A DNA stretch of 64,000 bases, from NCBI RefSeq assembly GCF_019933235.1, contig NZ_CP082945.1:3100001-3164000 (forward strand), given 5' to 3'. How positions within the stretch are numbered: position 1 is the first letter of the stretch; each line of letters begins with the position of its first letter. Under the pieces are notes generated by a model that did not search any database, was not told the DNA's origin, and was given only the letters and a program-made list of their open reading frames with translations. Position numbers and translations under genes: made by a program. Source of the DNA: Streptomyces angustmyceticus. GTDB taxonomy: Bacteria; Actinomycetota; Actinomycetes; Streptomycetales; Streptomycetaceae. Shown here piece by piece: positions 7,508 through 15,187 of this stretch.

Positions 7508-8827
7508 ATGCCTCCCGCTGATACCGGGGCGTCCGTCACCGTCCGTGCGGCCGCCTCTCCCCAGTCGTCCACTGACACTTCTCCTTCCGCCGCCGCCCCC
7601 GACCCCGAGTCGGGCAAGCTGCGGCCGGGCGGCCCCGGCTACCGCCGGATGAGCTTCGCCCTCTTCGCCGCCGGAGTCGCGACCTTCGCGCTCCTCTACT
7701 CCACGCAGGCGCTGCTGCCCGCGATCTCCACCGACCTCGGGGTCAGCCCGGACCAGGCGAGCTGGACCGTGTCCGCGGCCACCTTCGGCCTGGCCCTCGG
7801 CGTCATCCCGCTGAGCGCGGTCTCCGAGCGCTTCGGGCGGCGCACGCTGATGACCGTGTCCCTCTCGGTGGCCGCGCTGATCGCGATGCTGGTGCCGTTC
7901 GCCCCGTCGCTCGGCGCGCTGATCGCGCTGCGCGGCGTCCAGGGCGTCGCGCTGGCCGGGCTGCCGGCGTCGGCGATGGCCTTCCTGGCGGAGGAGGTAC
8001 GCGCCAAGGCGCTGGTGGCGGCCATCGGACTGTTCGTGGCGGGCAACAGCATCGGCGGCATGTCCGGCCGGATCGTGACCGGCTGGGTCGCCCAGGCGTG
8101 GGGCTGGCGGGCCGCGCTGGCCGCGGTGGGTGTGCTGGCTGTGGTGTGCGCGGTGACGTTCCGGCTGCTGGTGCCCAAGGCCCGGCACTTCGCGCCCCGT
8201 TCGGTGGGCCCGCGGGCGCTGGCCCGTACCCTCGGCGGCCACCTCGCCGACCCGCTGCTGCGCCGCCTGTACGCCATCGGCGGGCTGTTCATGACGGTCT
8301 TCGGCGCGGTCTACACGGTCATCGGCTACCGCCTGGTCGCCGAGCCGTTCAACCTCCCGCAGGGAATCGTCGGTTCGATCTTCGTGGTCTACCTGGTCGG
8401 TACGGTCTCCTCGGCCGCGGCCGGCAAGCTGGTCGCCCGCACGGGCCGCCGCGGCGCCCTCTACCTGGCCGTCGGCACCACCTCGACCGGTCTGCTGCTC
8501 TCCCTCTCCGACTCCGTGTACACGGTGCTGGCGGGGCTCATCCTGATCACCGCGGGCTTCTTCGCGGGCCACGCCGTCGCCTCGTCGTCGGTCAGCCGCA
8601 CCGCCAAGACGGCCCGCGCGCAGGCGTCGGCGCTGTACCAGTGCGCGTACTACATCGGCAGCAGCCTGGGCGGCGCGCTCGGCGCCGCCGCCTTCCACGC
8701 CGTCGGCTGGGAGGGCACCGTCCTCCTCGGCCTCGTCGCGATGCTCGGCGCCGCCTCGATCACCCTCTACGCCACCCGCAAGGCCGTGGCCGAACGCCGC
8801 CTCCTGCACCTGGAGAAGGCCGCGTAA
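7508..8827 (+). CDS. MFS transporter, YnfM/arabinose-efflux type
   Basis: 439 residues with about 12 predicted TM helices after a ~45-residue Ser/Pro-rich cytoplasmic N-tail. It has the MFS loop 2-3 motif as LSAVSERFGRRTLM, and TM1 LFAAGVATFALLYSTQALLPAISTD carries the YnfM-like STQALLP signature. Helix 4-5 region GVQGVALAGLPASAMAFL. It probably exports small hydrophilic or drug-like compounds; the substrate cannot be read from sequence. It is divergent from the LysR gene, its likely regulator, and followed by a hairpin terminator. Confidence 0.9.
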   Translation: MPPADTGASVTVRAAASPQSSTDTSPSAAAPDPESGKLRPGGPGYRRMSFALFAAGVATFALLYSTQALLPAISTDLGVSPDQASWTVSAATFGLALGVIPLSAVSERFGRRTLMTVSLSVAALIAMLVPFAPSLGALIALRGVQGVALAGLPASAMAFLAEEVRAKALVAAIGLFVAGNSIGGMSGRIVTGWVAQAWGWRAALAAVGVLAVVCAVTFRLLVPKARHFAPRSVGPRALARTLGGHLADPLLRRLYAIGGLFMTVFGAVYTVIGYRLVAEPFNLPQGIVGSIFVVYLVGTVSSAAAGKLVARTGRRGALYLAVGTTSTGLLLSLSDSVYTVLAGLILITAGFFAGHAVASSSVSRTAKTARAQASALYQCAYYIGSSLGGALGAAAFHAVGWEGTVLLGLVAMLGAASITLYATRKAVAERRLLHLEKAA

Positions 8828-8839
8828 CCCCCGCAGTCC

Positions 8840-8882
8840 GAAGGGCCCGTCCCGCCACCTGACCTGGTGGGGCGGGCCCTTC
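8840..8882 (+). terminator. Terminator after the MFS gene
   Basis: A 17-bp stem (8840-8856 with 8866-8882, two G-T pairs) with a 9-nt loop, 13 bp past the MFS stop. It starts GAAGGGCCC and ends GGGCCCTTC. Confidence 0.8.
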
Positions 8883-8999
8883 GTCGTCAACCGACGCGAA
8901 AGAGCCCCGTGTCGACGGTCAGACCGAACGGCTCGGGGAGGCGGAGCGGGACCCGCGGCGGTCCGCAGGTCCCGTTCACCCGTACGAGGAAACCGCAGG

Positions 9000-10277
9000 T
9001 CAGGAGATGCGTTCCAGCACCACCGGGGTGGCGGCGAAGGCGGCGTCCTCGGGGCCGACGAGGACGCCGCCGTCGAGGGCCTCCAGGGCGTAGGGGAACT
9101 TCTCGGGGGTGTCGGTGTGCAGGGTCAGCAGGGGCTGGCCGGCGGTGACGGTGTCGCCGGGCTTGGCGTGCAGTTCGACGCCCGCGCCCGCCTGGACCGG
9201 GTCCTCCTTGCGGGCGCGGCCGGCGCCCAGGCGCCAGGCGGCGAGGCCGACGGCGTAGGCGTCGAGGGTGGTGAGGGTCCCGGAGGAGGCGGCGGTGACG
9301 ACATGCTGTTCGCGGGCCACCGGGAGGGCCGCGTCGGGGTCGCCGCCCTGGGCGGTGATCATGCGGCGCCAGTGGTCCATGGCGGAGCCGTCGGCCAGCG
9401 CCTTGGCCGGGTCGGCGTCCTTGAGGCCGGCCGCGTCGAGCATCTCGCGGGCGAGCGCCAGGGTCAGTTCGACGACGTCCTGGGGGCCGCCGCCGGCCAG
9501 CACCTCGACGGATTCGCGGACTTCGAGGGCGTTGCCGGCGGTCAGGCCGAGCGGGGTGGCCATGTCGGTGAGCAGCGCGACGGTCTTCACGCCGTGGTCG
9601 GTGCCCAGCTCGACCATCGTGGAGGCCAGTTCGCGGGCGTTGCCGAGGTCCTTCATGAAGGCGCCGGAGCCGACCTTGACGTCCAGGACGAGAGAGCCGG
9701 TGCCCTCGGCGATCTTCTTGGACATGATCGAGGAGGCGATCAGGGGGATGGACTCGACGGTGCCGGTGACATCGCGCAGCGCGTAGAGCTTCTTGTCGGC
9801 GGGGGCCAGGCCGTCGCCGGCCGCGCAGATCACCGAGCCGACGTCGCGCAGCACGTCCAGCATCTCGGCGTTGGACAGGCTCGCGCGCCAGCCGGGGATC
9901 GCTTCGAGCTTGTCGAGGGTGCCGCCGGTGTGGCCCAGGCCCCGGCCGGAGAGCTGCGGGACGGCCGCACCGCAGGCGGCGACGAGCGGGGCGAGCGGCA
10001 GCGTGATCTTGTCGCCGACGCCGCCGGTGGAGTGCTTGTCCGCGGTGGGGCGGGGCAGCGACGAGAAGTCCATGCGCTCGCCGGAGGCGATCATCGCGGC
10101 CGTCCAGCGGGCGATCTCCGTGCGGTTCATTCCGTTGAGGAAGACGGCCATCGCGAGGGACGACATCTGCTCATGGGCGACCTCGCCCCGGGTGTAGGCG
10201 TCGATGACCCAGTCGATCTGATCGGGGGTCAGCTCACCGCGGTCGCGCTTGGTACGGATGACGGAGATGACGTCCAT
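9000..10277 (-). CDS. deoA: Thymidine phosphorylase
   Basis: 425 residues, normal for bacterial pyrimidine-nucleoside phosphorylases. Cleaves thymidine/deoxyuridine with phosphate to base and deoxyribose-1-phosphate. Phosphate-binding KHSTGGVGDK at residues 81-90, family signature SGRGLGHTGGTLDKLEAIPG at 110-129, SxxMSKK (SSIMSKKIAEG) and a C-terminal alpha/beta domain. The ATG at 10277 has an AAAGGAAC RBS. Transcribed alone; upstream lies the TCTACACGCATAGA motif shared with add and the BMP gene. Confidence 0.95.
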   Translation of the reverse strand: MDVISVIRTKRDRGELTPDQIDWVIDAYTRGEVAHEQMSSLAMAVFLNGMNRTEIARWTAAMIASGERMDFSSLPRPTADKHSTGGVGDKITLPLAPLVAACGAAVPQLSGRGLGHTGGTLDKLEAIPGWRASLSNAEMLDVLRDVGSVICAAGDGLAPADKKLYALRDVTGTVESIPLIASSIMSKKIAEGTGSLVLDVKVGSGAFMKDLGNARELASTMVELGTDHGVKTVALLTDMATPLGLTAGNALEVRESVEVLAGGGPQDVVELTLALAREMLDAAGLKDADPAKALADGSAMDHWRRMITAQGGDPDAALPVAREQHVVTAASSGTLTTLDAYAVGLAAWRLGAGRARKEDPVQAGAGVELHAKPGDTVTAGQPLLTLHTDTPEKFPYALEALDGGVLVGPEDAAFAATPVVLERIS

Positions 10278-10307
10278 GGACGGTTCCTTTCGAACGGGTA
10301 GGTCCGT

Positions 10308-10321
10308 TCTACACGCATAGA
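10308..10321. promoter_or_regulatory. Candidate nucleoside-regulon operator upstream of deoA
   Basis: TCTACACGCATAGA, 31-44 bp upstream of the deoA ATG. It differs from the perfect palindrome in front of add at only two inner positions and keeps the outer CTA/TAG arms and the central CGC. Confidence 0.6.
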
Positions 10322-10425
10322 CGCCGGGGTGGCCAGGGGCGCCGGGCGGCGGCCCCTGGGGTGGCGCACCGCATCGAGTCGCCGGTGTCGGCTACCGCCC
10401 CAGGGATGGTTCCGGCCGGGTCGGA

Positions 10426-10803
10426 TCAACCGAACGCCTCCGCCGGAAGCCGCGGACCGCTTCCTTCGTCGCCGATGTTGTGGTCGCCGGGATCTTCATC
10501 GGCTTCGGGACCGTCAACGTCCGACATGGTCAGGCGCGCGCCTCTGCTCTTCGCGACCCGGTGCACATCGGTGAGGGAACTGGTCAGCTCAACTGCCAGC
10601 AAGTGAAGCTCTCCGGGCGTCCACGTCCGGGCGTCAAGGAGATGGCGTGCCTCCTTGATGAGTCCGGCGGCGGAGTCCAGCTGCGCTTCCTCCATCTCGT
10701 CGGCGATCCGGGACACGTAGCCGGTCCCGTCGCCCACGAGGAAGCACGGGTTTCCGTCCGGGCTCGACCAGGGCAGGAGGCGGGCGGTGTCGGTCGTACT
10801 CAT
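10426..10803 (-). CDS. Conserved small hydrophilic protein of unknown function
   Basis: 125 residues from MSTTDTARLLPWSSPDGNP (ATG at 10803); the frame is open to 10869. Its start overlaps the stop of the upstream gene by 4 bp (ATGA), so the pair is coupled. Features: CFLVGDGTGYVSRIADEMEE, a helical middle with LLDARTWTPGELHLLAVEL, and an acidic C-terminal tail (VDGPEADEDPGDH). No catalytic or metal motif. Families like this sit beside TPR-type regulators in streptomycete accessory regions; function unknown. Confidence 0.75.
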   Translation of the reverse strand: MSTTDTARLLPWSSPDGNPCFLVGDGTGYVSRIADEMEEAQLDSAAGLIKEARHLLDARTWTPGELHLLAVELTSSLTDVHRVAKSRGARLTMSDVDGPEADEDPGDHNIGDEGSGPRLPAEAFG

Positions 10804-11120
10804 CGGGCTGCCGCCTCCAGTCCGTGAATCCAGCGCGGACCGGAATCGAGTCCATACGCCGCGAACCACAGCGCTCGCCGCCGCCCGTACTGCGCGCGTC
10901 GCTCCTGCCGCTCCTCCGGGGTGAGGACATACGGACGGACCAAGGCTGCGTCCTCGCCCCGCAGCATCCCCTCCCTCCCGCCGGGCATACGGGCAAACCT
11001 GAGTGTCGGCGCCTCCTCACACGTCACGGCGGGGAGAGCGCCGAAGGGGCGGTGACGCCCCCGTGCGGGCAGTAACAGACGCAGCAGCGATTCGAAGATC
11101 CTGGCGATAGTCTTCGCCAT
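10800..11120 (-). CDS. Small basic protein of unknown function, first gene of a two-gene operon
   Basis: 106 residues from MAKTIARIFESLLRLLLPARG. The start is set by RBS GGGAGG and an 8-base spacer; the frame is open to 11243. The N-terminus is a strongly amphipathic helix with basic and Leu faces, suggesting membrane or partner contact. The C-terminal half is Arg/Glu-rich (TPEERQERRAQYGRRRAL). It overlaps the next gene by ATGA and is divergent from the TPR regulator at 11405 over about 280 bp. No known function recognised. Confidence 0.7.
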   Translation of the reverse strand: MAKTIARIFESLLRLLLPARGRHRPFGALPAVTCEEAPTLRFARMPGGREGMLRGEDAALVRPYVLTPEERQERRAQYGRRRALWFAAYGLDSGPRWIHGLEAAAR

Positions 11121-11390
11121 GTCGTCAACCTCCCAGGGGTTGAGGGCCACGCCCCCGGGCCGTTCGCGCGGTCGCGGGGGTCTCTTGTACGGCGTTTGTT
11201 CAACGGTCTTCTGCTCGTTTGCCGTGATGGTGTGGTGCCTCACCAGTGCACAGCCTCGGGAGCCTCCGCGGGCGCCCGAAGACCGGACATTTGGCCGGAC
11301 GCTTTCGGGCGCGGGCTGGTGCTTTCGCCGTCGAGGTATGGGCGAAGTCGCTACGGTGAGAAGAGACTCCGGGCACAGAAGGAGACATGC

Positions 11391-11408
11391 ATGGCGGTAG
11401 AGACGTGA
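11391..11408 (+). other. Five-codon leader ORF coupled to the regulator start
   Basis: ATG GCG GTA GAG ACG TGA encodes MAVET. AAGGAG at 11379-11384 is spaced 6 nt from this ATG, ideal for initiation, but only 2 nt from the in-frame ATG at 11387 and 20 nt from the GTG at 11405. The leader TGA overlaps that GTG (GTGA), so the regulator may be translated by termination-reinitiation. Confidence 0.45.
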
Positions 11409-12667
11409 GCACGCTCGGTCGGGTGCGCAAGCAAGCCGGGTACACGCAAGAGACCTTCACTGCCGCGTTCCCCCGAGAGGCTGCACGTCTGGGGATCAAG
11501 GCTTCGGTGAGCGTCCGCCAGCTTCGCCGTTGGGAAGGCGAGTCACCACCGCCGTTGCCGCATCCGAGTCAACAGGCTGTGCTGGAAGCGATGTTCGGCC
11601 TTCCGCTCTGCGAGATGGGATTCGACGTACCGGCGCACAGAGCCGCTACTGTCCAGCGGATCGGTGACGATGGAGATGTGAAGCGTCGAGCATTCGTCAC
11701 CGGTACAGGGGCGGTCGCGGCAGCGGCCGTGCTCCCTGACCGGCATGGTCCGCGGATCGGCGCGAGCGACATGACAGCGCTCCGAGCCGACCTGGCCGAC
11801 CTGTACGCAGTCGACCACCAGACCGGCGGGATTCCTGCCAAGGTGCGTGCGAAGCAACTCGAACGACGCCTCACGCAGACACTGAAAGACTCCGTCTACA
11901 CGACCAAGATCGGCCGTGATCTTCAGGCAATGCTGTCTGAACTACACAGCAATCAAGCTTGGTACGGCTACGACGGTGGCCCAGTCAGCGCGGCACGCGC
12001 GGATTCCTTAGAGGCCCTGACTGCTGCCCAGCTTATTGGCGACGAACTGTTGCAAATTTCAGCACTGGAAACGCTGGTGCTGATCGACATCAAGGCAGAC
12101 CGGACGTGGGAAGCCGCGTCGGCCGTCGAGACCGCCTATAGCCTGGCCGGCAAATCTGGCGCCGGGCCTGCCGTTCATCTCGTGATTGCGCTTCGCGAAG
12201 CGAATATCAGCACACATGTCGGAGATACGGCTGCCGCCCGCCGTGCACTCAGCCGCGCACTCTCCTACCAGAGTCGCAACGAAGCAAAGGGAGAGATTCC
12301 CGATTGGGCGCGCTTCGCCGGCCCCGTGGAAGTCGACTACGCCACAGCGGACATGTACGTGAGAGCAGCAAATCCCCGGCGTGCAGTGCCATTCTTGCGC
12401 GCTGCCGTGGATGGCCTCGGAGGCAGTTACGCGCGTAATACGGCGTGGTACAGGTCCAAGCTGGCTTGCACCCTTCTGGATGCCGGCGAGGTCGAGGAGG
12501 CATGCACCGAAATGGCGGGCGTACTCGAATCGTGCGGAGAGATCGGCTCCAGTCGCCTCACCAGCCGTATCCAGGATTTCCGAAAGACCCTCCACGCTTT
12601 CGACACCACCGCGGCCCGCGACGCCTCGGAGCAAATCCAAGAAGCTATGCGAGGGGGCCACACATGA
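11405..12667 (+). CDS. XRE-like regulator with TPR-type C-terminal region
   Basis: 420 residues from the GTG at 11405 (VSTLGRVRKQAGYTQETF); an in-frame ATG at 11387 adds six residues. The N-terminal ~70 residues resemble a DNA-binding helix bundle (RVRKQAGYTQETF, SVRQLRRWEGE). Then come KRRAFVTGTGAVAAAAVLP and a long helical, Ala-rich TPR-like part (LVLIDIKADRTWEAASAVE, AVPFLRAAVDGLGGSY). Family members sense small signals or peptides. It overlaps the GNAT gene (ATGA). Codon 202 (12008-12010) is TTA, so expression should depend on the bldA tRNA. Codon use is more A/T-rich than neighbours, suggesting acquisition. Confidence 0.8.
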   Translation: MSTLGRVRKQAGYTQETFTAAFPREAARLGIKASVSVRQLRRWEGESPPPLPHPSQQAVLEAMFGLPLCEMGFDVPAHRAATVQRIGDDGDVKRRAFVTGTGAVAAAAVLPDRHGPRIGASDMTALRADLADLYAVDHQTGGIPAKVRAKQLERRLTQTLKDSVYTTKIGRDLQAMLSELHSNQAWYGYDGGPVSAARADSLEALTAAQLIGDELLQISALETLVLIDIKADRTWEAASAVETAYSLAGKSGAGPAVHLVIALREANISTHVGDTAAARRALSRALSYQSRNEAKGEIPDWARFAGPVEVDYATADMYVRAANPRRAVPFLRAAVDGLGGSYARNTAWYRSKLACTLLDAGEVEEACTEMAGVLESCGEIGSSRLTSRIQDFRKTLHAFDTTAARDASEQIQEAMRGGHT

Positions 12668-13218
12668 CCACGCCAGAGGCGATCACCGTCGAGCCCTTGG
12701 ATGGCCCGGCCGCAGCACGGTCCGAGTCCGCAATCAGGCTCGTCTACGCCGAGGTCTTCGCTGAGGCACCGTACGAGGAAGGACTGGAAGCAGTAGAGGC
12801 GACCTTCCGCCGGTTCCGGTCCCAGGCCCGCAAGTCCACTTTCCGCGCTGCGCTGGCCCGTACCGCCGGCGGTGAGCCGGTGGGCATCGCGTACGGCTAT
12901 CCGCTCAGTGCCGCGACGGGTTGGTGGGACCATCTGGTAATTCCCGCCTCGGCCGATCTGCGGCGAGAAGACGGGCAACGCACTTTCGGCCTCATGGAGT
13001 TCGCGGTGCGAAGGCGCTGGCGCCGGCACGGGGTCGGCCAGCGGCTGCACGAGGCGCTGCTCGCCGGTGGGAACGAAGAGCGCGTACTGCTCAACGCGCT
13101 ACCAGAGGCCGAGGCGGCACAGTCGGCTTATCGGTCCTGGGGTTACCGCAAGGTGGGCGAGGCTCGTCCTTGGGAAGGTGCGGCACTCCATGACGTGATG
13201 CTCCTCCAAATCCGTTGA
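12664..13218 (+). CDS. GNAT-family N-acetyltransferase
   Basis: 184 residues. It would use acetyl-CoA to acetylate an amine; substrate unknown. The acetyl-CoA loop is visible as MEFAVRRRWRRHGVGQRLHE (R/Q-x-x-G-x-G/A form RRHGVGQ), followed by the beta4-beta5 region LNALPEAEAAQSAYRSWGYR, the typical C-terminal A-x-x-x-Y-x-x-x-G-Y element. Its ATG overlaps the stop of the TPR regulator, so the two act as one unit. It ends 5 bp before the end of the convergent cutA remnant. Confidence 0.85.
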   Translation: MTTPEAITVEPLDGPAAARSESAIRLVYAEVFAEAPYEEGLEAVEATFRRFRSQARKSTFRAALARTAGGEPVGIAYGYPLSAATGWWDHLVIPASADLRREDGQRTFGLMEFAVRRRWRRHGVGQRLHEALLAGGNEERVLLNALPEAEAAQSAYRSWGYRKVGEARPWEGAALHDVMLLQIR

Positions 13219-13222
13219 GAAC

Positions 13223-13483
13223 TCAGCCCGATGGCGTGGTCGTCTCCAGCCAGTGAAGATACGCTTCCGCCCCCGCAACGATCGGAGCTGCGGAGACTTC
13301 CGGATTCTGCCAAGGGTGGTGCTTGAGCAGATGCGCCTCGGCCTCGTCGTACCGGTCGGCGCGGGTCTTGCGGACGAGCTGCCATTCCTCGCCCGAGCCG
13401 AACTGGCCCTGGTGCCAGAACGCGGAGCCGACCGGCCCGACGATCTGCGCCCTGGCCGCAAGCCGTGCGGAGACGACCGACTC
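13223..13483 (-). pseudogene. cutA: cutA divalent-cation tolerance gene, 5'-truncated remnant
   Basis: This frame encodes the last ~86 residues of a CutA1 protein: SARLAARAQIVGPVGSAFWH, then GSGEEWQLVRKTRADRYDE and HHPWQNPEVSAAPIVAGAEA, ending WLETTTPSG. CutA1 is normally ~105-110 residues; the first ~20 (beta1 and the start of helix 1) are absent. Going upstream the frame runs without ATG, GTG or TTG straight into the end of cdd, whose stop is at 13491. I therefore read it as a remnant whose 5' end was lost, possibly when the adjacent cassette arrived. Confidence 0.7.
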
Positions 13484-13490
13484 CCGCCCC

Positions 13491-13910
13491 TCACCCCTCC
13501 AGATGCCCCGCCCCGAACGCGTCCGGCAGCAGCTCCGACAGCGGGCGGATGCCGGCCGCCGTGTCGACGAGGAGGTCCGGGCCGCCGTGTTCCCACAGGA
13601 GTTGGCGGCAGCGGCCGCAGGGGACGAGGAGGTCGCCCGCGCCGTCGACGCAGGTGAAGGCGGTCAGCCTGGGTGCCGGACCGTCGTTGGTGGACCGGCC
13701 CGCGAAGAGGGCGGAGATCAGGCCGCATTCGGCGCAGAGGGCGAGGCCGTAGGAGGCGTTCTCGACGTTGCAGGCGGCGATGGTGCGGCCGTCGTCCACG
13801 AGGGCGGCGGCGCCGACGGGGTAGCCGGAGTACGGGGCGTAGGCCCGGGACATCGCGTCCCGGGCCTGCGCGCGCAGTGCGGTCCAGTCGACCGGCACTG
13901 GTGGTGTCAT
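13491..13910 (-). CDS. cdd: Cytidine deaminase
   Basis: 139 residues, the homotetrameric class length. Deaminates cytidine/deoxycytidine to uridine forms. Substrate motif CNVENASYG (47-55), catalytic zinc CAECG (Cys59, Glu61) and PCGRC (Cys98, Cys101). The ATG at 13910 overlaps the stop of the upstream permease (ATGA), so it is the last gene of the operon BMP lipoprotein-ATPase-permease-permease-cdd: imported nucleosides meet a deaminase made from the same transcript. Confidence 0.95.
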   Translation of the reverse strand: MTPPVPVDWTALRAQARDAMSRAYAPYSGYPVGAAALVDDGRTIAACNVENASYGLALCAECGLISALFAGRSTNDGPAPRLTAFTCVDGAGDLLVPCGRCRQLLWEHGGPDLLVDTAAGIRPLSELLPDAFGAGHLEG

Positions 13911-15187
13911 GTGCCTTGTCCTCGGCGGTAGGGCCTGCCGTTCGCCTTCGGGGGCCGCAGTCGCTGGGCGGAGAGGGCGAGGACGAGCAGGGTGGCGATG
14001 TACGGGCTCGCCTCGACCAGTTCGAGGGGAACGGTGTCGGCCAGGAAGTACCAGCCTATGAGGACGACGGCGGCCACCGCCGACAGCGCGGCCTGGGTGC
14101 GCTTGGCGGCGCGGAACTTCAGCAGGGCGATCACCGCCAGGAGCGCGGCCAGGCCCAGCAGCAGGGCGTGGACGGTCGGGCCGCCGCTGCGCAGCTGCAT
14201 GGCGTCCATGAAGCCGAACAGGCCCGCGCCCATCGCGACGCCGCCCGGCCGCCAGTTGCCGAAGATCATCGTGGCGAGGCCGATGTAGCCGCGGCCGCCG
14301 GTCTGGCCGTCCTGGTAGAAGTGCACCCCGATGGAGAGGAACGCGCCGCCGAGGCCGGCCAGGGCGCCGGAGACCAGAACCGCCGCGTACTTGTACGAGT
14401 AGACGTTGACGCCCAGCGACTCGGCCGAGATCGGGGCCTCGCCGCAGGAGCGCAGCCGCAGGCCGAAGGACGAACGCCACAGCACGAAGAAGGTGCCGAC
14501 GAACAGCGCGATCGTCAGCAGCGTCAGCCACGAGACGTTGGTGACCGCGGCGCCGAGGATGCCGGCGAGGTCGGAGACCAGGAACCAGTGGTGCGCCTCC
14601 AGGGAGTTCAGCGCGTCCGACAGGCCGGGGACGGTGAAGCTCGGCATGTCGGCCATCGGCGGGGACTGCTTGTCGTTGCCGCCGGCCAGCATGGCCGCGC
14701 TGCCCTCCTGGCCGAACCACAGGGTGGCCAGGTACTGGGTGGCGCCCAGCGCCAGGATGTTGACCGCGACGCCGGAGACGATGTGGTCGACGCCGAAGGT
14801 GACGGTGGCGATGGCGTGGATCAGGCCGCCGAGCGCGCCGCCGATGATGCCGGCCAGCGCCGCCGCCCAGGGGCCGTGCTGCCAGCCGACCCAGCCGGCC
14901 GCGAACGAGCCGAGCATCATCATGCCTTCGAGGCCGATGTTGACCACGCCGGCCCGCTCGGACCACAGGCCGCCCAGACCGGCGAGGCCGATCGGCACGG
15001 CGGCGCTCAGCGCGGCGCCGAACTGGCCGGTGGAGGTGAGGTCCGCGGTGCCGGTGACGGCCCGCAGGACGGAGAGCGCGACCAGCGCGCCGGCGATGAT
15101 CAGCAGGATCCAGGGGTAGGTCAGCTTGCGCCGCCCGCCCTTCCCGGGGACCGCGAGCTTCGTCGCGGTCTTGAGGTCCGTACTCAC
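13907..15187 (-). CDS. Nucleoside ABC transporter permease 2
   Basis: 426 residues with about 9-10 TM segments; BPD_transp_2 family. The signature SERAGVVNIGLEGMMMLGSF near residue 80 is characteristic of the NupQ/YufQ/RnsD-type second permease, as is FGVDHIVSGVAVNILALGAT. Its ATG overlaps the stop of the upstream permease (15184-15187). It forms the membrane channel with that permease, driven by the ATPase at 16362. Substrate is inferred from the operon partner cdd and the BMP-type binding protein. Confidence 0.92.
   Translation of the reverse strand: MSTDLKTATKLAVPGKGGRRKLTYPWILLIIAGALVALSVLRAVTGTADLTSTGQFGAALSAAVPIGLAGLGGLWSERAGVVNIGLEGMMMLGSFAAGWVGWQHGPWAAALAGIIGGALGGLIHAIATVTFGVDHIVSGVAVNILALGATQYLATLWFGQEGSAAMLAGGNDKQSPPMADMPSFTVPGLSDALNSLEAHHWFLVSDLAGILGAAVTNVSWLTLLTIALFVGTFFVLWRSSFGLRLRSCGEAPISAESLGVNVYSYKYAAVLVSGALAGLGGAFLSIGVHFYQDGQTGGRGYIGLATMIFGNWRPGGVAMGAGLFGFMDAMQLRSGGPTVHALLLGLAALLAVIALLKFRAAKRTQAALSAVAAVVLIGWYFLADTVPLELVEASPYIATLLVLALSAQRLRPPKANGRPYRRGQGT

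Noticed and set aside
12427..12438. TTACGCGCGTAA, a perfect palindrome like the nucleoside operator
   Set aside because: It lies in the middle of the TPR regulator coding region and has TTA/TAA outer arms rather than CTA/TAG; likely chance.
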